Below, piece after piece: positions 1 through 11,373 of a stretch of 64,000 nucleotides of DNA. A model generated the notes under the pieces. The model was not told where the DNA came from and ran no database searches. It worked only from the letters and a program-made list of their open reading frames with translations. Source of the DNA: Zygnema cylindricum (taxonomy: Eukaryota > Streptophyta > Zygnematophyceae > Zygnematales > Zygnemataceae); assembly GCA_037447655.1 (NCBI GenBank), contig JBBHKE010000354.1, positions 124,001 through 188,000 of the forward strand, read 5' to 3'. The position numbers were made by a program, and so were the translations under genes. How positions within the stretch are numbered: the stretch's first letter is position 1; each line of letters begins with the position of its first letter.

Positions 1-2095
1 CTTCCTACATGTAAATTAATGTAAATGTTCACACTAACGACGATGTTGTCGACTGACGAGAGTTATGCAAACGACTTTTTTTCGATGTGATTGAGTCTTT
101 TTGTTTAGTGAGATTTCACGTGCGAGCACGATTGTATTAAATCATTATTTGTACTTTTTTGATTATAAAAGTACAATTTTGCACGGTCGGATGTCGTTTG
201 TACTCCATATTATTTAAAACAGACCTATATTAGAATTTTTTACGCTAATTAAACCTTACCTTAAATGGTATAATGAAAAATTTAGAATCATTTACTCTAT
301 TTAAGGTGATAAAGTCAAAATTTAGGGCGATCAAATTAGCGTTATTTACTTCGTATAGTGTCAGCAAGAAAAATATCAATGCGTCATGCGAGCAAGGCAA
401 ATATCGGTTTTGTGCTTTATTTAGAATAGGATCACGTAAGTTCGTGTTCAGACTGCGAGAATAGTCAAATATTACAAAAGCACAAAAAGTGAACGTTTTT
501 TTTCTACGAGCCTTAGTTGTTAAAGTCGAATTTTACTCACGATTCAAACGCATGAATAGTACGTAGAAATATCGTTAGTGATTGTGAATCCATACTATTG
601 CATACATAAAAAAATAAATGAATTTTGCATGTATCGCAGCTTGTAAATTTCCCTTACAATTTCCGTCTCATTTTGTAATATTCCGTCCATTTTCAGTAGA
701 ATTCGGTACATTTCCCGTAAAATTTCTGTTCACTTTACTGGACAAAAAGTACTACGAAGTGCAACATATCTTTTCGTTAAAGTTTGTACATTTCTTGTAC
801 AAAACCGTACAGTTACCGTAAATTACCGTATAGTTCCCGTAAATTTTCCGTTCAGTTTACTGGAAAGAAAGTACATCGCGTTTTTTTGTGATTTTTTCAA
901 AAGTCAGGAATAATATGTAAAAAACAGAAAAATGAAAAAATCACGCGATTTGAACAACTATGGTAGGAACGTACAAAATTTTAAATTAGCACTGTAAAGA
1001 ATTACTAAATTTAAAGATATGTACATGCGTACTTTATCACCGTTTGAAATGGGCCATTATGTTTTAAACGTAAAGTCCTTTAGGCGAAGGTCAATTGAAG
1101 TCAAAAATAACGTTACAATTATCCACAGACAAAGATAATTTCATCGATTTTTGTGGATTTGGATCCACCTTGTACGAAAGATCATGGATTTTGCCATTTG
1201 TTGGGCTGTCATGGCTCCTCCGTAGTAGATCATATCTTACATTTCCAGTACAAATTTTACACATCAGGTACACATCCGATGTGTGGCTAGTGTACTCTTT
1301 GAAGAAAATGGATGACACTAGCCAGGCAATAGATAGAACGAGTGTTTGCTTTGAAAATAACTAATCAGACGGTCGAAGTTCTTGCTCAAAAGCTGGGAGA
1401 ATCTTATTGAATTTGCAATAAAATTGTCTTTCAAAAAGTAAAAAAAAATCAGTACAGTCTTTTTACAAAAATGCATTTTTTCAAGTAAACAACCTCGCTT
1501 TTCGACTTGATGGAGGTTCACCCTAAATTAATCAATTATGTACAGTGAGTTTCTATCAAAAGAAAAGTTAGGTTGTTTACAATATTATGTACATTACCGT
1601 ACCATGTTAGACTCGTTTTTTCTTTAACAACATTAAAAAAAAATCTAACTAAGATTTTCTAAGGGTCCGAGTGCAATTTTTGACCGTTCAATCATTATTT
1701 AAAACTTTGTCTGCAAAGCAATCGCTTCACGTTGAACTTCCATTAGAGGAAAATTAGAGTTGTTTATTGGATGCCATACGATTTCGTACACATTCATACC
1801 ATTTTTTTTTGTCTGACGAAACATGACAAAACATGTTAAGATGGCTCTAATATTATAGGCGTATGTATCGACTGTTTGATGATCCACTTTTTTAGATTCG
1901 CGAAGCAATCCCGCAAATCATCTAGTGTAAAGAGATTTTCCTCGACGAGGAGAGTTTCTTCACATGGGTCGCGTACTGTTAGTACACGTGAAAAGTAAAA
2001 TAAAAATCCACCATGAATAGGCGATGAGAAAGGAACACGTCGTACACGCCATGTGCCTTTTGCCATGGTGAATGGGGTCGACCGAAATATCTAAC
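1..2095. other. Gene-poor AT-rich flank with cryptic repeats
   Basis: No convincing gene is visible. Positions 640-880 are a decayed simple repeat built on variants of 'ttcccgtaaattt' and 'cgtacagt', including two near-identical stretches around 730-750 and 850-872 ending in 'aagtac'. Positions 876-948 form an inverted repeat whose arms contain TGATTTTTTCA and TGAAAAAATCA. Positions 1285-1293 and 1315-1323 form a 9-bp hairpin (GGCTAGTGT / ACACTAGCC). The stretch about 1440-1526 resembles the right end of the TIR elements at 60.6-62.1 kb and ends 'ttcaccctaa'. Confidence 0.5.
1699..2066 (-). pseudogene. Degenerate protein fragment, possibly Ulp1-like (C48) protease N-terminal region
   Basis: Two overlapping minus-strand reading frames look like one broken protein. 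The first starts at 2066 with MAKGTWRVRR and reaches FTLDDLRD; the second, one frameshift away, reads KKVDHQTVDTYAYNI. The combination 'TLDDLRxLL...K.VDxQxVDxYxYxI' resembles the opening of Ulp1/SENP-type cysteine protease domains, a family common in plant genomes and in plant transposons. No catalytic His, Asp or Cys is visible in the remaining stretch, so the assignment is weak. The gypsy LTR at 2096 begins 29 bp upstream of the putative start and may have separated the fragment from its upstream part. It could equally be an unrelated host exon remnant. Confidence 0.22.
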
Positions 2096-3029
2096 TGTAA
2101 TAGTGGATAAAACTTGTTCGTAGATGGGTATTTACGTCTTACGAATATAGAGTAATGAATTTGGTAGACGCTTGTGAAAGAATCACACGATTTAGAGTTG
2201 TATTTTAAAAGATATAGCGATTGGTGTATTTAGGCGACAGCGCGAGGTCAAAATAACGGATGGGTGTTCATTATATTGGGTTAAGCGTCAAACTAGCCGC
2301 AGAATTTCAGGTCGTTTGGTACGCACGATGGTTCGTTTTGTACAATTTTTAGTACGAAACGTCACTTTCACTTTATGAAATTTCGTAGGTAATTTCGCTT
2401 GTGAAATTTGTGAGGCGCGTCCGTGTAAAGTCGCGTTTCAATTCTCGCGCACTTTTGCACGTAAATGTTACTTTAAGAAAAAAAGCGTTCGATTGGTTAG
2501 AAATGCTACATAGTTAGTGGGAGATTTTGCACGTTTTTGCATTTGTTAGTCTGAGTCCTAGCTGATCAATGATTGGCCTAGGTAAAAGCTTGTTCAACGG
2601 AGCGTTGACTATGGCCTGGCTCGTCCAAAGCGATGATGGATAAATGGTGAAGTCGAAAAAAAAATAAGGCATATTTTCATTTGGAAACGTTTGTGGAAAT
2701 TCTTGACTTATCTTGGTTCTGAGCAAATAATACGAAATTGGAGCAATGGCATTTTGCACGAAAATCTCTTGCTAACTAAGTAGTGTTTTAGTACTTAAGA
2801 GATAGAATTATTGAAGAGTGGAGCGCATTGGAAAATACTTGAAAGGAAGGGTTGAGCCAAGAGGGCAAGAGACCAAGCTGAAAGTCATGTGGAGTGAATC
2901 TTCTAATATTAAAAGTTGATCCTTATGTGAGTGATTTCAATGTGAATGTGTAATTTCCAATGTGTGGAATGTGTGATTGCAATTGGTTATAGTTATAGGA
3001 TTTTCTGAGAGGTAGTAAAACCTGTTACA
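2096..3029 (+). repeat. 5' LTR of gypsy0
   Basis: A direct repeat of 10354-11373. Both copies contain the same stretch about 60-200 bases in (AAAGAATCACACGATTTAG, then a GTGTATTTAGGCGAC block) and end in a GAGAGGTAG block followed by TGTTACA or TGTTACA-like sequence. The termini TGTAA and TTACA are inverted repeats, as expected for an LTR. This copy lacks a 6-bp GTAACA duplication found at the start of the 3' copy, and lacks part of the 10850-10950 region where the 3' LTR has extra, partly duplicated sequence. Confidence 0.85.
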
Positions 3030-3031
3030 TA

Positions 3032-3048
3032 TGGTATCACAACTTTGG
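3032..3048 (+). promoter_or_regulatory. Primer-binding site of gypsy0
   Basis: TGGTATCACAACTTTGG begins two bases after the 5' LTR. TGGTATCA is the usual plant-type primer site complementary to the 3' end of initiator methionine tRNA; the rest of the match has decayed. Its spacing fits minus-strand priming and helps fix the LTR boundary. Confidence 0.7.
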
Positions 3049-5569
3049 TTAAACGCAAGGGAGAAGTTTGCTCACCCAAAAATTGACTCCCGTGACCGGT
3101 AAGGGTACTGAGACCCGTGTAGGTGGAACCACAATGCGAAATGGTAGGGGATTGGTGGAAAACTGAGTGACCACACTGCTAGCGGCTGCTGGTTAGATAT
3201 GGTGCGTGCTTAGGTCATAATGACTTAGGCGGGGTGGGGAGTATAGCCACCGTTGAATCTCACTCCAATTGCCTAGGAGTCAAACAAACTTGCCTTCTCC
3301 TAACAATAAATCATGTGTAAAGGGAGGGCTAAAAGCCATGAAGGGTGAGAATGTGAGGATTAGAGAGTAAAAGACCCTGATGTAGTGGGAAATAGGAAAT
3401 TTGCTAATGGAAGAGAAAAAAAGTGGAGTACTTTACTTTTTCAAGAGCAAAGGAGTCTTGAAATAACTCAAAACTTTTCAAACCCTAAATTGTTACATGT
3501 GAGAGCTTTTTAATTTTGTTGTTTCAAAATTTATGGTTGAATCTTACCTTTGAGAGTTTTCAATTTTGCCGTTGCAAAATTTGTGGGGAAATTCTTACCT
3601 TCCTGCATCAATATTTCGGAAATTCAAGAATTGAATTTGCACCAGCTTACTTTTAATCTCTTATTGATTTCTCAAATTTTGATCTTTTTCAAAGGATTTG
3701 TTTAGGAGAAGAAGTCTTCAAATCCGAGAACTTCAAATCTGCAACAAATTTCTCTGGGAAATTATATTATATCTTTCCTTTTGTTTGATTTCATTGTGTG
3801 ATAATGGCAAATTCTGCATAGAAATGTGAAATGGAGAATGCCTTGAATGTGTTGAAGAAGCGTACTATGAAATTGTTCAAAATATTTAATAATCATATTG
3901 TTGTTTTTTGGTCTAAAATAGACCGCAGAAGCCACCCAAACTATCACACAAGAAGCTAAGCAAAACTAGGCTGATGAACAATCATATTGAAATGAGCACC
4001 CTCCCATTACGTACACAGATGCAACAAACAACAATTAGGGATATGTGAAAATCACAACTCACCCTAAGACAATACGTACATAGACGCAACAAAATGCATA
4101 CACAAATGTATTACACAAGCGTACACTGACGCTACAACATGCGTACACATGCCTACACAGAAGCATGAATAACATCTAGGGTTACATGAAAATCACAAAA
4201 AACCCTAGGACAAATGCATAAATAATGCATAATAAACATGTATATTAATAACATGCGTAAATAATAATAAGAGAATTCATCACACATAAACAAAAGTATT
4301 ATCGGATAATAAAAGTATCATTTAAATGCATGACCTAATCGACAATCCTAAATTAGTAAATCTTTGGTCCCTACTTTTCACGCTAAGCATTGATGATGTA
4401 TCGGTAACAAAACTCATAGCTATATATACACTTGTGAGCTGTCAACAAATCTCTAATTATCAAAATATCTAACGTAAATTATGTAACTGTCGTTAAGTCT
4501 TTTATAACCATAATAAACTGCTACTAAGAATAAACTAATCGTAAGCGCGCACTTCAGAGTCAAGCAATCATAAGAGTACACTTGTCTACAACTACGACAC
4601 ATAAACATACACAATTTAAAGTGTCCAAACCCTTAATGATCACGTAAATAAAACTTTTCATAATCAACACTAATTTATCAATACGCAAAAGAAAAACCAT
4701 TGTTGCTACAAATATTTACAAGTACACACAATCTCACAAAATTGTATGCTGGGTCACTCAACGAAGCTCCTCGAATTTCGTTAAACAATCCGGGACGTTG
4801 AAAACATACATCTTGTAATTTGACGCAATTTCGCGTCCCCACTCCTTGAAAAATAACGGCGGCCTTTGTCCGCCGTCCGTATCATTTATCACGCACCTTG
4901 GATGTCGCGCCACATGGTCCCAAAGTCCACTGGACGGAATGAAGTCAAACCATCCAAATTTGTCCGTACCGCAATTACATTCTTCGTCATAAATTACGCC
5001 TACCAAATTTAAAGTACAACGGTAAAATAAGATTATTTGTACCGTCGCGTCTTTTTTCTATAAATGCCACCTGTCGCATTATGTTTCGTACCTGCGACAT
5101 ACCATTTCAACCTCTTCGAATATATTACGTCGGATCGCTTCGCAATCCGCCGTCTATTTCTCCAAAGCATTCGATAAACTATGTGCGTTGGTTCGCGTCA
5201 CTCAAATTCTTATTTCGTACGCACCAAACAAGAATACGTTTTCTCCCCCAAACTTTAAGTCCAATCGAAACTCCACATTAATTTTTGTGAGTACTTACAC
5301 AATAAAACTCACGTCAAGTACGCACAAAACGTCGCGTACGTATAAAACATCGCGTATGCACGAAATTAACTTTTTCAAAGCAACACATGTTGCTGTTGTG
5401 GATGAAACAATTTTTGAATTGAAAAGTGAATTATATTTTGTTGAGGAAAATGAAAATGTTTCAAATGAGAAATTGGATGAACTCGTTAACTTAATTGAGA
5501 CAAACAATGATGTTAAAGACCAAAAGGGTTAGGGTAGTGAAAAGAATACTATTTTTAGGGAGGATGATC
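3049..5569 (+). other. Leader and start of gag of gypsy0, with an AT-rich insertion
   Basis: A long untranslated leader precedes a short decayed coding start at 3803 (MANSA, a stop, then MENALNVLKK), which looks like the gag N-terminus. From about 3960 to 5370 the composition changes: many 'cgtacacaaatgcaac'-type repeats and no frame continuing gag. After about 5390 a plausible gag frame returns (VDETIFELKSELYFVEEN). The middle is probably a separate insertion, but its ends and identity are unclear. A minus-strand reading frame at 4758-5006 lies inside it. Confidence 0.4.
4758..5006 (-). pseudogene. Unrecognised 82-residue reading frame inside the gypsy0 leader
   Basis: Reads MVGVIYDEECNCGTDKFGW, continues through a GLWDHVARHPRCVIND stretch, and ends FEELR-stop. 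Composition looks protein-like (balanced charges, several Trp and Cys), unlike shadow frames nearby, and it opposes the retroelement. No family is recognised. It may be a host exon or part of a DNA transposon inserted into the gypsy leader. Confidence 0.25.
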
Positions 5570-6560
5570 ATGATAGACGTAAGAAAAAAAGAGATCTGAA
5601 ATTGTTTATTAGTGAGGCACCATCCTTTGATGGTAAGAAGATTGATAAGTAAGATGCGTGGATACTCCACATGGAGTATTATTAAAATTTAGGAATTGTG
5701 ATCGTGATGATTACACTTCTTTTGCTGTCAATTGTCTGAATGGTGATGCTAAGATTTGATATTACACTCAGAGAAAGTCTAATTTGATTCATGATAATGT
5801 TTATAAGGAAGCTTTGAAAATCGGGATCAAATCGTGTTTCTTGTCTGTCACTTATAAATCCAGAATGGAAGAAATCTGAAAGAACTATAAGCAAACTAGA
5901 TCTGTCAAAGATTATATTTTGGAATGTGACTCATCTAGCATTCATGTCATAGGTTTGACTAATGAAATGGCTAAGTTGCATTTTTTGAACTATGTGAATC
6001 CTATATTGAAAACAGAACTGATGCATCAAAAATTTATTAATTTGAAAGAATTACAAGATAAGTCCTTGGAATAGGAGGATCACTTGGGATATAGTTAGGA
6101 AACTCAATGACTCAGGGGTAATTTGAATGAAATATCAGAGTGGGGTGAGGAGGAATTTGTAAAAGAGGGTCTGAATGCGGGTCTGGTGAATACGTAGAAT
6201 ATCTTCAGGGGAAATTAGAGAGGTGGATAGAGTGTTAATGAAGGAAAAAAAATTAACAATAGAGGGGAATACGTTAAGAGTCCTAAATCAAGCATTAATG
6301 CTCAGAAACATAATCTTACCATACCCACATACATTATATGTCAAAAAAGAGGTAATTGAGCATTTGAGTGTGCACAATTGAAGATGATTAATTGTTATAA
6401 CTGTGGAGAGGAGGGACATTTTAGTAAAGAGTGCACAAAACTCAAAAAGAAAGTCACTTGTTTCAAATGCGGAGGTCCAGATCATTACGCTAAAAACTGT
6501 ACAAATAAAGGTTCTCTAAAAAACAGTCGATATCAATGAAGGTCTCTAGGGAGATATTGC
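5570..6560 (+). pseudogene. Ty3/gypsy gag with two CCHC zinc knuckles (gypsy0)
   Basis: Capsid and nucleocapsid protein that packages element RNA. Pieces of a retrotransposon-gag capsid domain are visible: FISEAPSFDGKK about 5610, AWILHMEYY about 5656, and VKDYILECDSS about 5905. Two tandem nucleocapsid zinc knuckles follow: CYNCGEEGHFSKEC at about 6392-6433 and CFKCGGPDHYAKNC at about 6461-6502, both with the full CX2CX4HX4C spacing. Several stops and frameshifts interrupt the frame (for example TAG in the capsid at 5683 and about 6060), so it is non-functional. Protease follows directly, as in gypsy gag-pol. Confidence 0.85.
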
Positions 6561-6779
6561 ATTATACCTAGCTGAGCAAAGAGCCCACGAGGTGGGAAAC
6601 AGAAAGGACTAGGTAAAAGTCCTCAGTTGAGTCAACCAGATCTATAAGTTAAAGAGTTTAACTTTGGAGGGCAAGTTAATAAATATAAAAGCTAAGATAG
6701 CAGAATTCGTTATGATTTTGACTACTTTGCATTGATTGAAGAATCCTTCTAATGAAATTCTTAACAACAGACCTATGTT

Positions 6780-7157
6780 AGGGCATTAAATAACGATGAC
6801 ACCAAATTCGAGTCTTTAGTGGAAAGAAAACCATCAAGAGTAATGGTTGATTCAGGTGTTATACATAATTTTATTTCACATAAGTTTGTAGAGGAAAATA
6901 AGATTCCTAAAGTCATAGGGGAAAAACCTTTATATGTTCAGGTGGCAAATGATAATATGTCCACATTGGATTTACAAACTGACACAATAGAATTTGATAT
7001 CCAAGGTCATAAAATGAAAGTTATGTGTGAAATTATGAATTTGGGAAGTGAGAAACTAATCTTGGGAAAGCCTTGGTTAACTGAATATAATCCTCAAATT
7101 AATTGGGAAACTAACACATTAAAAGAGAGTTCTGAAAATGGTTGGAAGGTTTTGTAA
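6780..7157 (+). pseudogene. Retropepsin-like aspartic protease (gypsy0)
   Basis: Polyprotein-processing protease. The catalytic loop reads VMVDSGVIHNFIS at about 6841-6880 (DSG triad), and the C-terminal part has the hydrophobic 'EKLILGKPWL' strand typical of retropepsins (ILGxxWL). The segment 6819-7157 is open and ends in TAA. Position between the zinc knuckles and RT fits a gypsy pol. Confidence 0.85.
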
Positions 7158-7214
7158 GCATTACCTTCAAAGAAAATTCATGGGAATCATATAAATAATA
7201 TAAACAAACTGGGA

Positions 7215-8265
7215 GTGGAAGGTTTAATTTCAGCTAAACAGTTTAAAAAGCATTTAAAAGATAAAACAAATCATGGTTTCTTGTTATTTGTAATTGAGGC
7301 AGTAACTGATGAAGGGGGGGGAGAAAACACTAACATTGATGTCATTTATAAATTAAACACCACTAAAAATCTTGAAAAACTAAAATCTGATTTTGTAACA
7401 GACATTAATACATCACATCCGATACTGCACTTAAAGATTTGATTTTTGAATTTCGAGATGTTTTCGCGAGTGATTTACCCTTAGAAAGGCCACCTTCCCG
7501 AGATGTGGAACATGTTATTAACCTTGAACCTGTATGTAATCCTCTTTTCACAATAATTTATAAACACTCTTACTTTCAGCATGCTTTCAGCATGAGGAGC
7601 CAAAGAAACAAATCAAGGAGCTTCTGGAGAAAGGAAATATTCAGCCCAGTACATCACCATACAAAGCACCAATCCTATTTGTCAAAAAGAAGAATGGAAC
7701 GTTGAGAATGTGTGTGGATTATCGTAGTTTGAACAAGATTACCCCGAAGGATAAGTATTCGATACCACTAATATCTGATTTGATAGATCCTTTGAAAGGT
7801 GCTTGATAATTTTCTTTGATTGATCTGGGTAGTGGCTTTAATGAAGTGCTAATTAGGATTGAAGATGTTGATAAAACTGCTTTTAGAACTAGAGTTGGTC
7901 ATTTTGAATGGATAGTGATGCCATTTAGTTTAACAAATGCACCGCCCAGTTACCAAAGATTAAGGAACCAAACCTTTTTAGATTACATAGATGAGTTTGT
8001 TCAAATGTTTATAGAAGACATTTTAATCTAGAGTGAATCTAAGAAACAACATTTAACTCATTTAAAGAAAGCGTTGGAAAGGTTAAAAGAAAGAAAACTG
8101 TATAGAAAATTGTCAAAATCTATTTTTCTTAAAAGTGAACAATTATTTTAGGGACAAATAGTTACTGGGCAAGGTGTTAAGACATATCTATCTAAAATTA
8201 CCGCAATCCAAAATTGGAAGTATCCCACTAATGTCACAGCAGTTTGATCATTTTTGTGATTGGCC
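7215..8265 (+). pseudogene. Reverse transcriptase (gypsy0)
   Basis: RNA-templated DNA polymerase of a Ty3/gypsy pol. Visible motifs in order: a pre-RT segment ending FEFRDVFASDLPL (about 7443); fingers motif [13 protein letters not shown] and then [19 protein letters not shown] (about 7664-7760); palm motif FSLIDLGSGFNEV (about 7812); PFSLTNAPPSYQRL (about 7922); and the catalytic box, which reads FIEDILI (about 8010) where family members have YxDD. A frameshift near 7700 and stops at 7806 and 8029 break it. Loss of the first catalytic Asp of YxDD alone would inactivate the enzyme. Confidence 0.9.
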
Positions 8266-8283
8266 ACTTATTAGAGGAAATTT

Positions 8284-8760
8284 ATCAAGAATTTCTGTAT
8301 GATTGCAGCACCTTTGACGGATTTACTACGGGAGAAGGAGACGTTTGTGTGGGGAGCTGATCAAAAGAGAGCTTTCAAATAATTTAGAAGGAATTTGACC
8401 TGTGTCCCTACAAAAATGTATCCTGACCCTGCTGGAGAGTTTGAAGTCTTACTCACCACAGATGCATCCGATAAAGGTTTAGATGCAGTGATAAGTCAAA
8501 AAGTTGGTAAACACTTTCATCTTATTACTTTTGAGTCCAAGAAATTCTATGATGCTGAAAAGACTTATCCAGCACAGGAAAAAGAATCACTTGGAATTGT
8601 TCATGCATTAGTAAAATGACGTTGATGTTTGCTAAATAAAAAATTCACAATTCATTGTGATAATAAGGCACATTCATATCTAGAAAGATTTAGCGATACA
8701 TAGATCATGACAAGTAAACAAGTTAGGTGGATGCAAAAACGCATATCTCAAATTTAACGT
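8284..8760 (+). pseudogene. RNase H domain (gypsy0)
   Basis: Degrades the RNA strand during reverse transcription. Contains LTTDASDKGLDAVISQ (first catalytic Asp, about 8453), the PAQEKESLGIVHAL block with the catalytic Glu (about 8569-8610), and FTIHCDNKAH with a further Asp (about 8643). The RT connection motif LLREKETFVWG precedes it at about 8325. Stops at about 8380 and 8618 interrupt the frame. Confidence 0.88.
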
Positions 8761-8994
8761 CAAACATATTTTTGGAAAGACAAATGTAGTCATAGATCTT
8801 TTAAATAGATGTTTTGAAATAAGTGTGATGGTTTAAGATGAATTGTTTTTAGATGCTTTTAGACATGGTTATGATAAAGATCGTTATTTTGCTGTGATTT
8901 GCAAGAATCTTTCGAAAGGGAATTCTGACCCATTGAATGAGAGGCGAGTTAAAAACTTTAGAACAGAGGATGATTTACTGTATTTGCGAACATG

Positions 8995-10085
8995 AAATAG
9001 ATAATGCATTCCTGAAGTAGGGAACTTAAGAAAACAACTTTAACCGGAAACCCATGAGCATTTAGGACATCTAGGTCGGAATAAAACTCTTAGTCGGTTG
9101 TAGAGTAGATTCTTTTGGCCAGAGATAGCAAAAGAGGTGTCAAAGCACGTGGAAAGTTGTGTCCCTAGCCGGAGTAAACCTTGTAACCAAAAACCTAAGG
9201 GTCTCTTAAAACCTTTCGATATCCCCGAAAGACCATTGGAGTTTGTTAGCTTAGATTTATTGTCAGATTGACAACTACATCTTGAAAAAATGACAGTATC
9301 ATGGTCATAGTCAATAGGTTTAGTAAAATGGCAATATTTATCCCTTGCAAAACTACTCATTCAGTTGTTAATATTGCAAAGTTATACTTAGACAACGTGG
9401 TTAGAAATCATGGAATTCCTCTATATATAGTCAGTGAAAGAGATTCAAAATTTAAGTCTGCATTTTGGAAAGAATTGCAACAAAATATAGGCATTGAATT
9501 AAAAATGAGTACCTCTTATCATCCTCAGACAGATGGACATACATAAAGGATGAACTGTACACTAGAGTAAATGCTTATGATTGTTTGTGTTGGAGTGTAG
9601 AACACATAGGAATCTAAACTACCATTAATGGATTTGCATAGAATTCATCAAAACATGCCACTACAAGATTCTCACCGTTTGAAGTTGCATACGGACACCA
9701 ACCGAGAGAGCATTACATTTAATAACGAGGGTCACCCAAGAGAATAGGGGTCTGGAATGAAGTTTTGGGTATACATTCAAACTGTCTGGAAAACAATCCA
9801 GGATGCATCAGTGGAGGGAGAAAGAAGGCAAAAATGAAATGCTAATCGCAAACGGGGTGATTGGGTGGTAAACTCAGTTAAAAAGGTTTGGCTTTCAACA
9901 ACTCATTACAGGTGCGTGATCGAGGGACAATCGGATCCTACGGGGAAATTTGATCCTAAGAATATCACACCATTTACTGTAATCTAAAAGATATCGTCAG
10001 TTGCTACCAAATTGGACTTTTCGCCTTCAACAAAAAATCATTATGTGATGCACATCAGTCAATTCAAACCAGCAAATCTTTAACA
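8995..10085 (+). pseudogene. Integrase (gypsy0)
   Basis: Inserts element cDNA into the host genome. The N-terminal HHCC zinc-binding region is visible as HEHLGHLGRNKTLSRL ... FFWPEIAKEV ... SCVPSRSKPCN (about 9050-9185). The DDE core has LEFVSLDLL (about 9240), VIVNRFSKMAIFIPCK (9304), SERDSKFKSAFWKEL (about 9433) and SYHPQTDGHT (about 9517), followed by TAA where the catalytic Glu is usually found one residue later. The C-terminal part includes RGDWVVNSVKKVW-like sequence at about 9855. Multiple frames are needed, so it is inactive. Confidence 0.85.
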
Positions 10086-10109
10086 ACATGAAAGAGAATT
10101 GGAATTGGA

Positions 10110-10304
10110 TCCCTTAATCATTATAGAACTGAGGTCCACAGATGGGTAATAGATTGGGTTGGTCAACAGTACAAGGTCGGCAATACTAGATTCTGGCAAG
10201 TGCATTATCTAGGAAAGCCAAAAGATGTGTTGACTTTAGAAGATAAAAAATTTGAGTTTTTAAAAAGGTATTGGAGGGATAAAAATATAGAAGTCCCATC
10301 TTGA
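10110..10304 (+). pseudogene. Chromodomain-like C-terminus of gypsy0 pol
   Basis: From 10137 one open frame reads HRWVIDWVGQQYKVG, then FWQVHYLGKPKDVLTLE and KKFEFLKRYWRDKN, ending TGA at 10302-10304. The spacing of aromatic residues and the 'QVHYLGKPKDVLTLE' strand parallel the 'LVKWKGYP...TWEP' core of chromodomains, which in chromoviruses follow integrase and bind histone marks. The Trp of the canonical TWEP is Leu here, so it is either divergent or another small tail domain. Confidence 0.45.
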
Positions 10305-10335
10305 GAATGTAATGTGTTTTAACTGAGGTTAGCTA

Positions 10336-10350
10336 AAAATAAGGGGGGGA
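10336..10350 (+). promoter_or_regulatory. Polypurine tract of gypsy0
   Basis: AAAATAAGGGGGGGA ends three bases before the 3' LTR start at 10354. This purine run is the expected RNase H-resistant primer for plus-strand synthesis and supports the LTR boundary. Confidence 0.75.
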
Positions 10351-10353
10351 TGA

Positions 10354-11373
10354 TGTAACAGTAACAGTGGATCAAACTTTCTCGCAAATGGGTATTTAAA
10401 TGTTACAAGTATAGAGTTATAAATCTGGTACACATTTATAAAAGAATCACACGATTTAGAGTTGTATTTTAAAAGATATAACAACTGGTGTATTTAGGCG
10501 ACAACGCGTGGTCAAAATAAGAATGGGTGTTCATTGTATTGGGATAAGGGTCAAACTAGCCGCGGAAATTCAGGCGCAGGTTTTAAAAGTACTAAATGAA
10601 TCAATGTTTCTTTGGGTACGCACGATGGATCGTTTCGTACAATTTTTAGTACTAAGCATCACTTTCACTTTATGGAATTTTGTAGGTAGTTTCGCGTGTT
10701 AAATTTGTGACGCACGTCCGTGTAAAGTCGCGTGTGGATTTGCGCGCACTTTTGCACGTAAATGTTACGTAGTAAAAAGTAGCGTTCGATTGGTTAGAAA
10801 TGCTACATAAATAGTGAGAGATTTCGTACGTTTTTGCATTTGTCAGTATGAGTCCTAGCTGATCAATGTTTGGCCCAAGCTGATCATCGATTCGCCCACG
10901 TAAAAGCCTATTCAACAAAGCGTTGACCCTGGCTTGCCTATTCAACGGGGCGTTGACTCTTGCTTGGGTGGTCTAGGGCGATGATGGATAAATGGTGAAG
11001 TCAAAAAGAAAAGTAGACATCTTTTCCTTCGGAAAAGTTTGTGGAAATTCTTGACGAATCCTGGTCTGAGCGAATATTACGAAATTGGAGCAATGGCATT
11101 TTGCACAGAAATCTCTTACTGAGTGGTGTTTTAGTAGTTAATAAATAGAGTTATTTAAGAGTGGAGGGCAGTGGAAAATACTTTAAAAGAAGGATTGAGC
11201 CAAGAGGGCAAGAGACTAAGGTGAATGTCATGTCGACTGAAGCTTCTTCTAATTAAAAGTTTATCTTTATGTGAGTGATTTCAATGTGAATGTGTAATTT
11301 GCAATCTGTGGAATGTGTGATTGAAATTGGTTGTAGTAATGGGATTTTTTGAGAGGTAGAAAATCATGTTACA
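10354..11373 (+). repeat. 3' LTR of gypsy0
   Basis: Direct repeat of 2096-3029 with TGTAA...TTACA ends. It is about 85 bp longer than the 5' copy; the extra length includes a partial duplication around 10860-10960 where 'ttcaac..agcgttgac' occurs twice. Confidence 0.85.

Larger units (their letters stand above)
2096..11373 (+). mobile_element. Ty3/gypsy LTR retrotransposon 'gypsy0' with two LTRs
   Basis: A 9.3-kb element with direct LTRs at 2096-3029 and 10354-11373, both ending TGTAA...TTACA. A primer-binding site follows the 5' LTR and a purine tract (AAGGGGGGGA) precedes the 3' LTR. Internal order is gag, protease, RT, RNase H, integrase, chromodomain-like tail, the arrangement of Ty3/gypsy elements, probably a chromovirus. 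All coding parts carry stops and frameshifts, so the copy is dead. The LTRs differ at many sites, indicating an old insertion. No clear target-site duplication remains: CTAAC on the left, CCCTC on the right. Confidence 0.88.
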
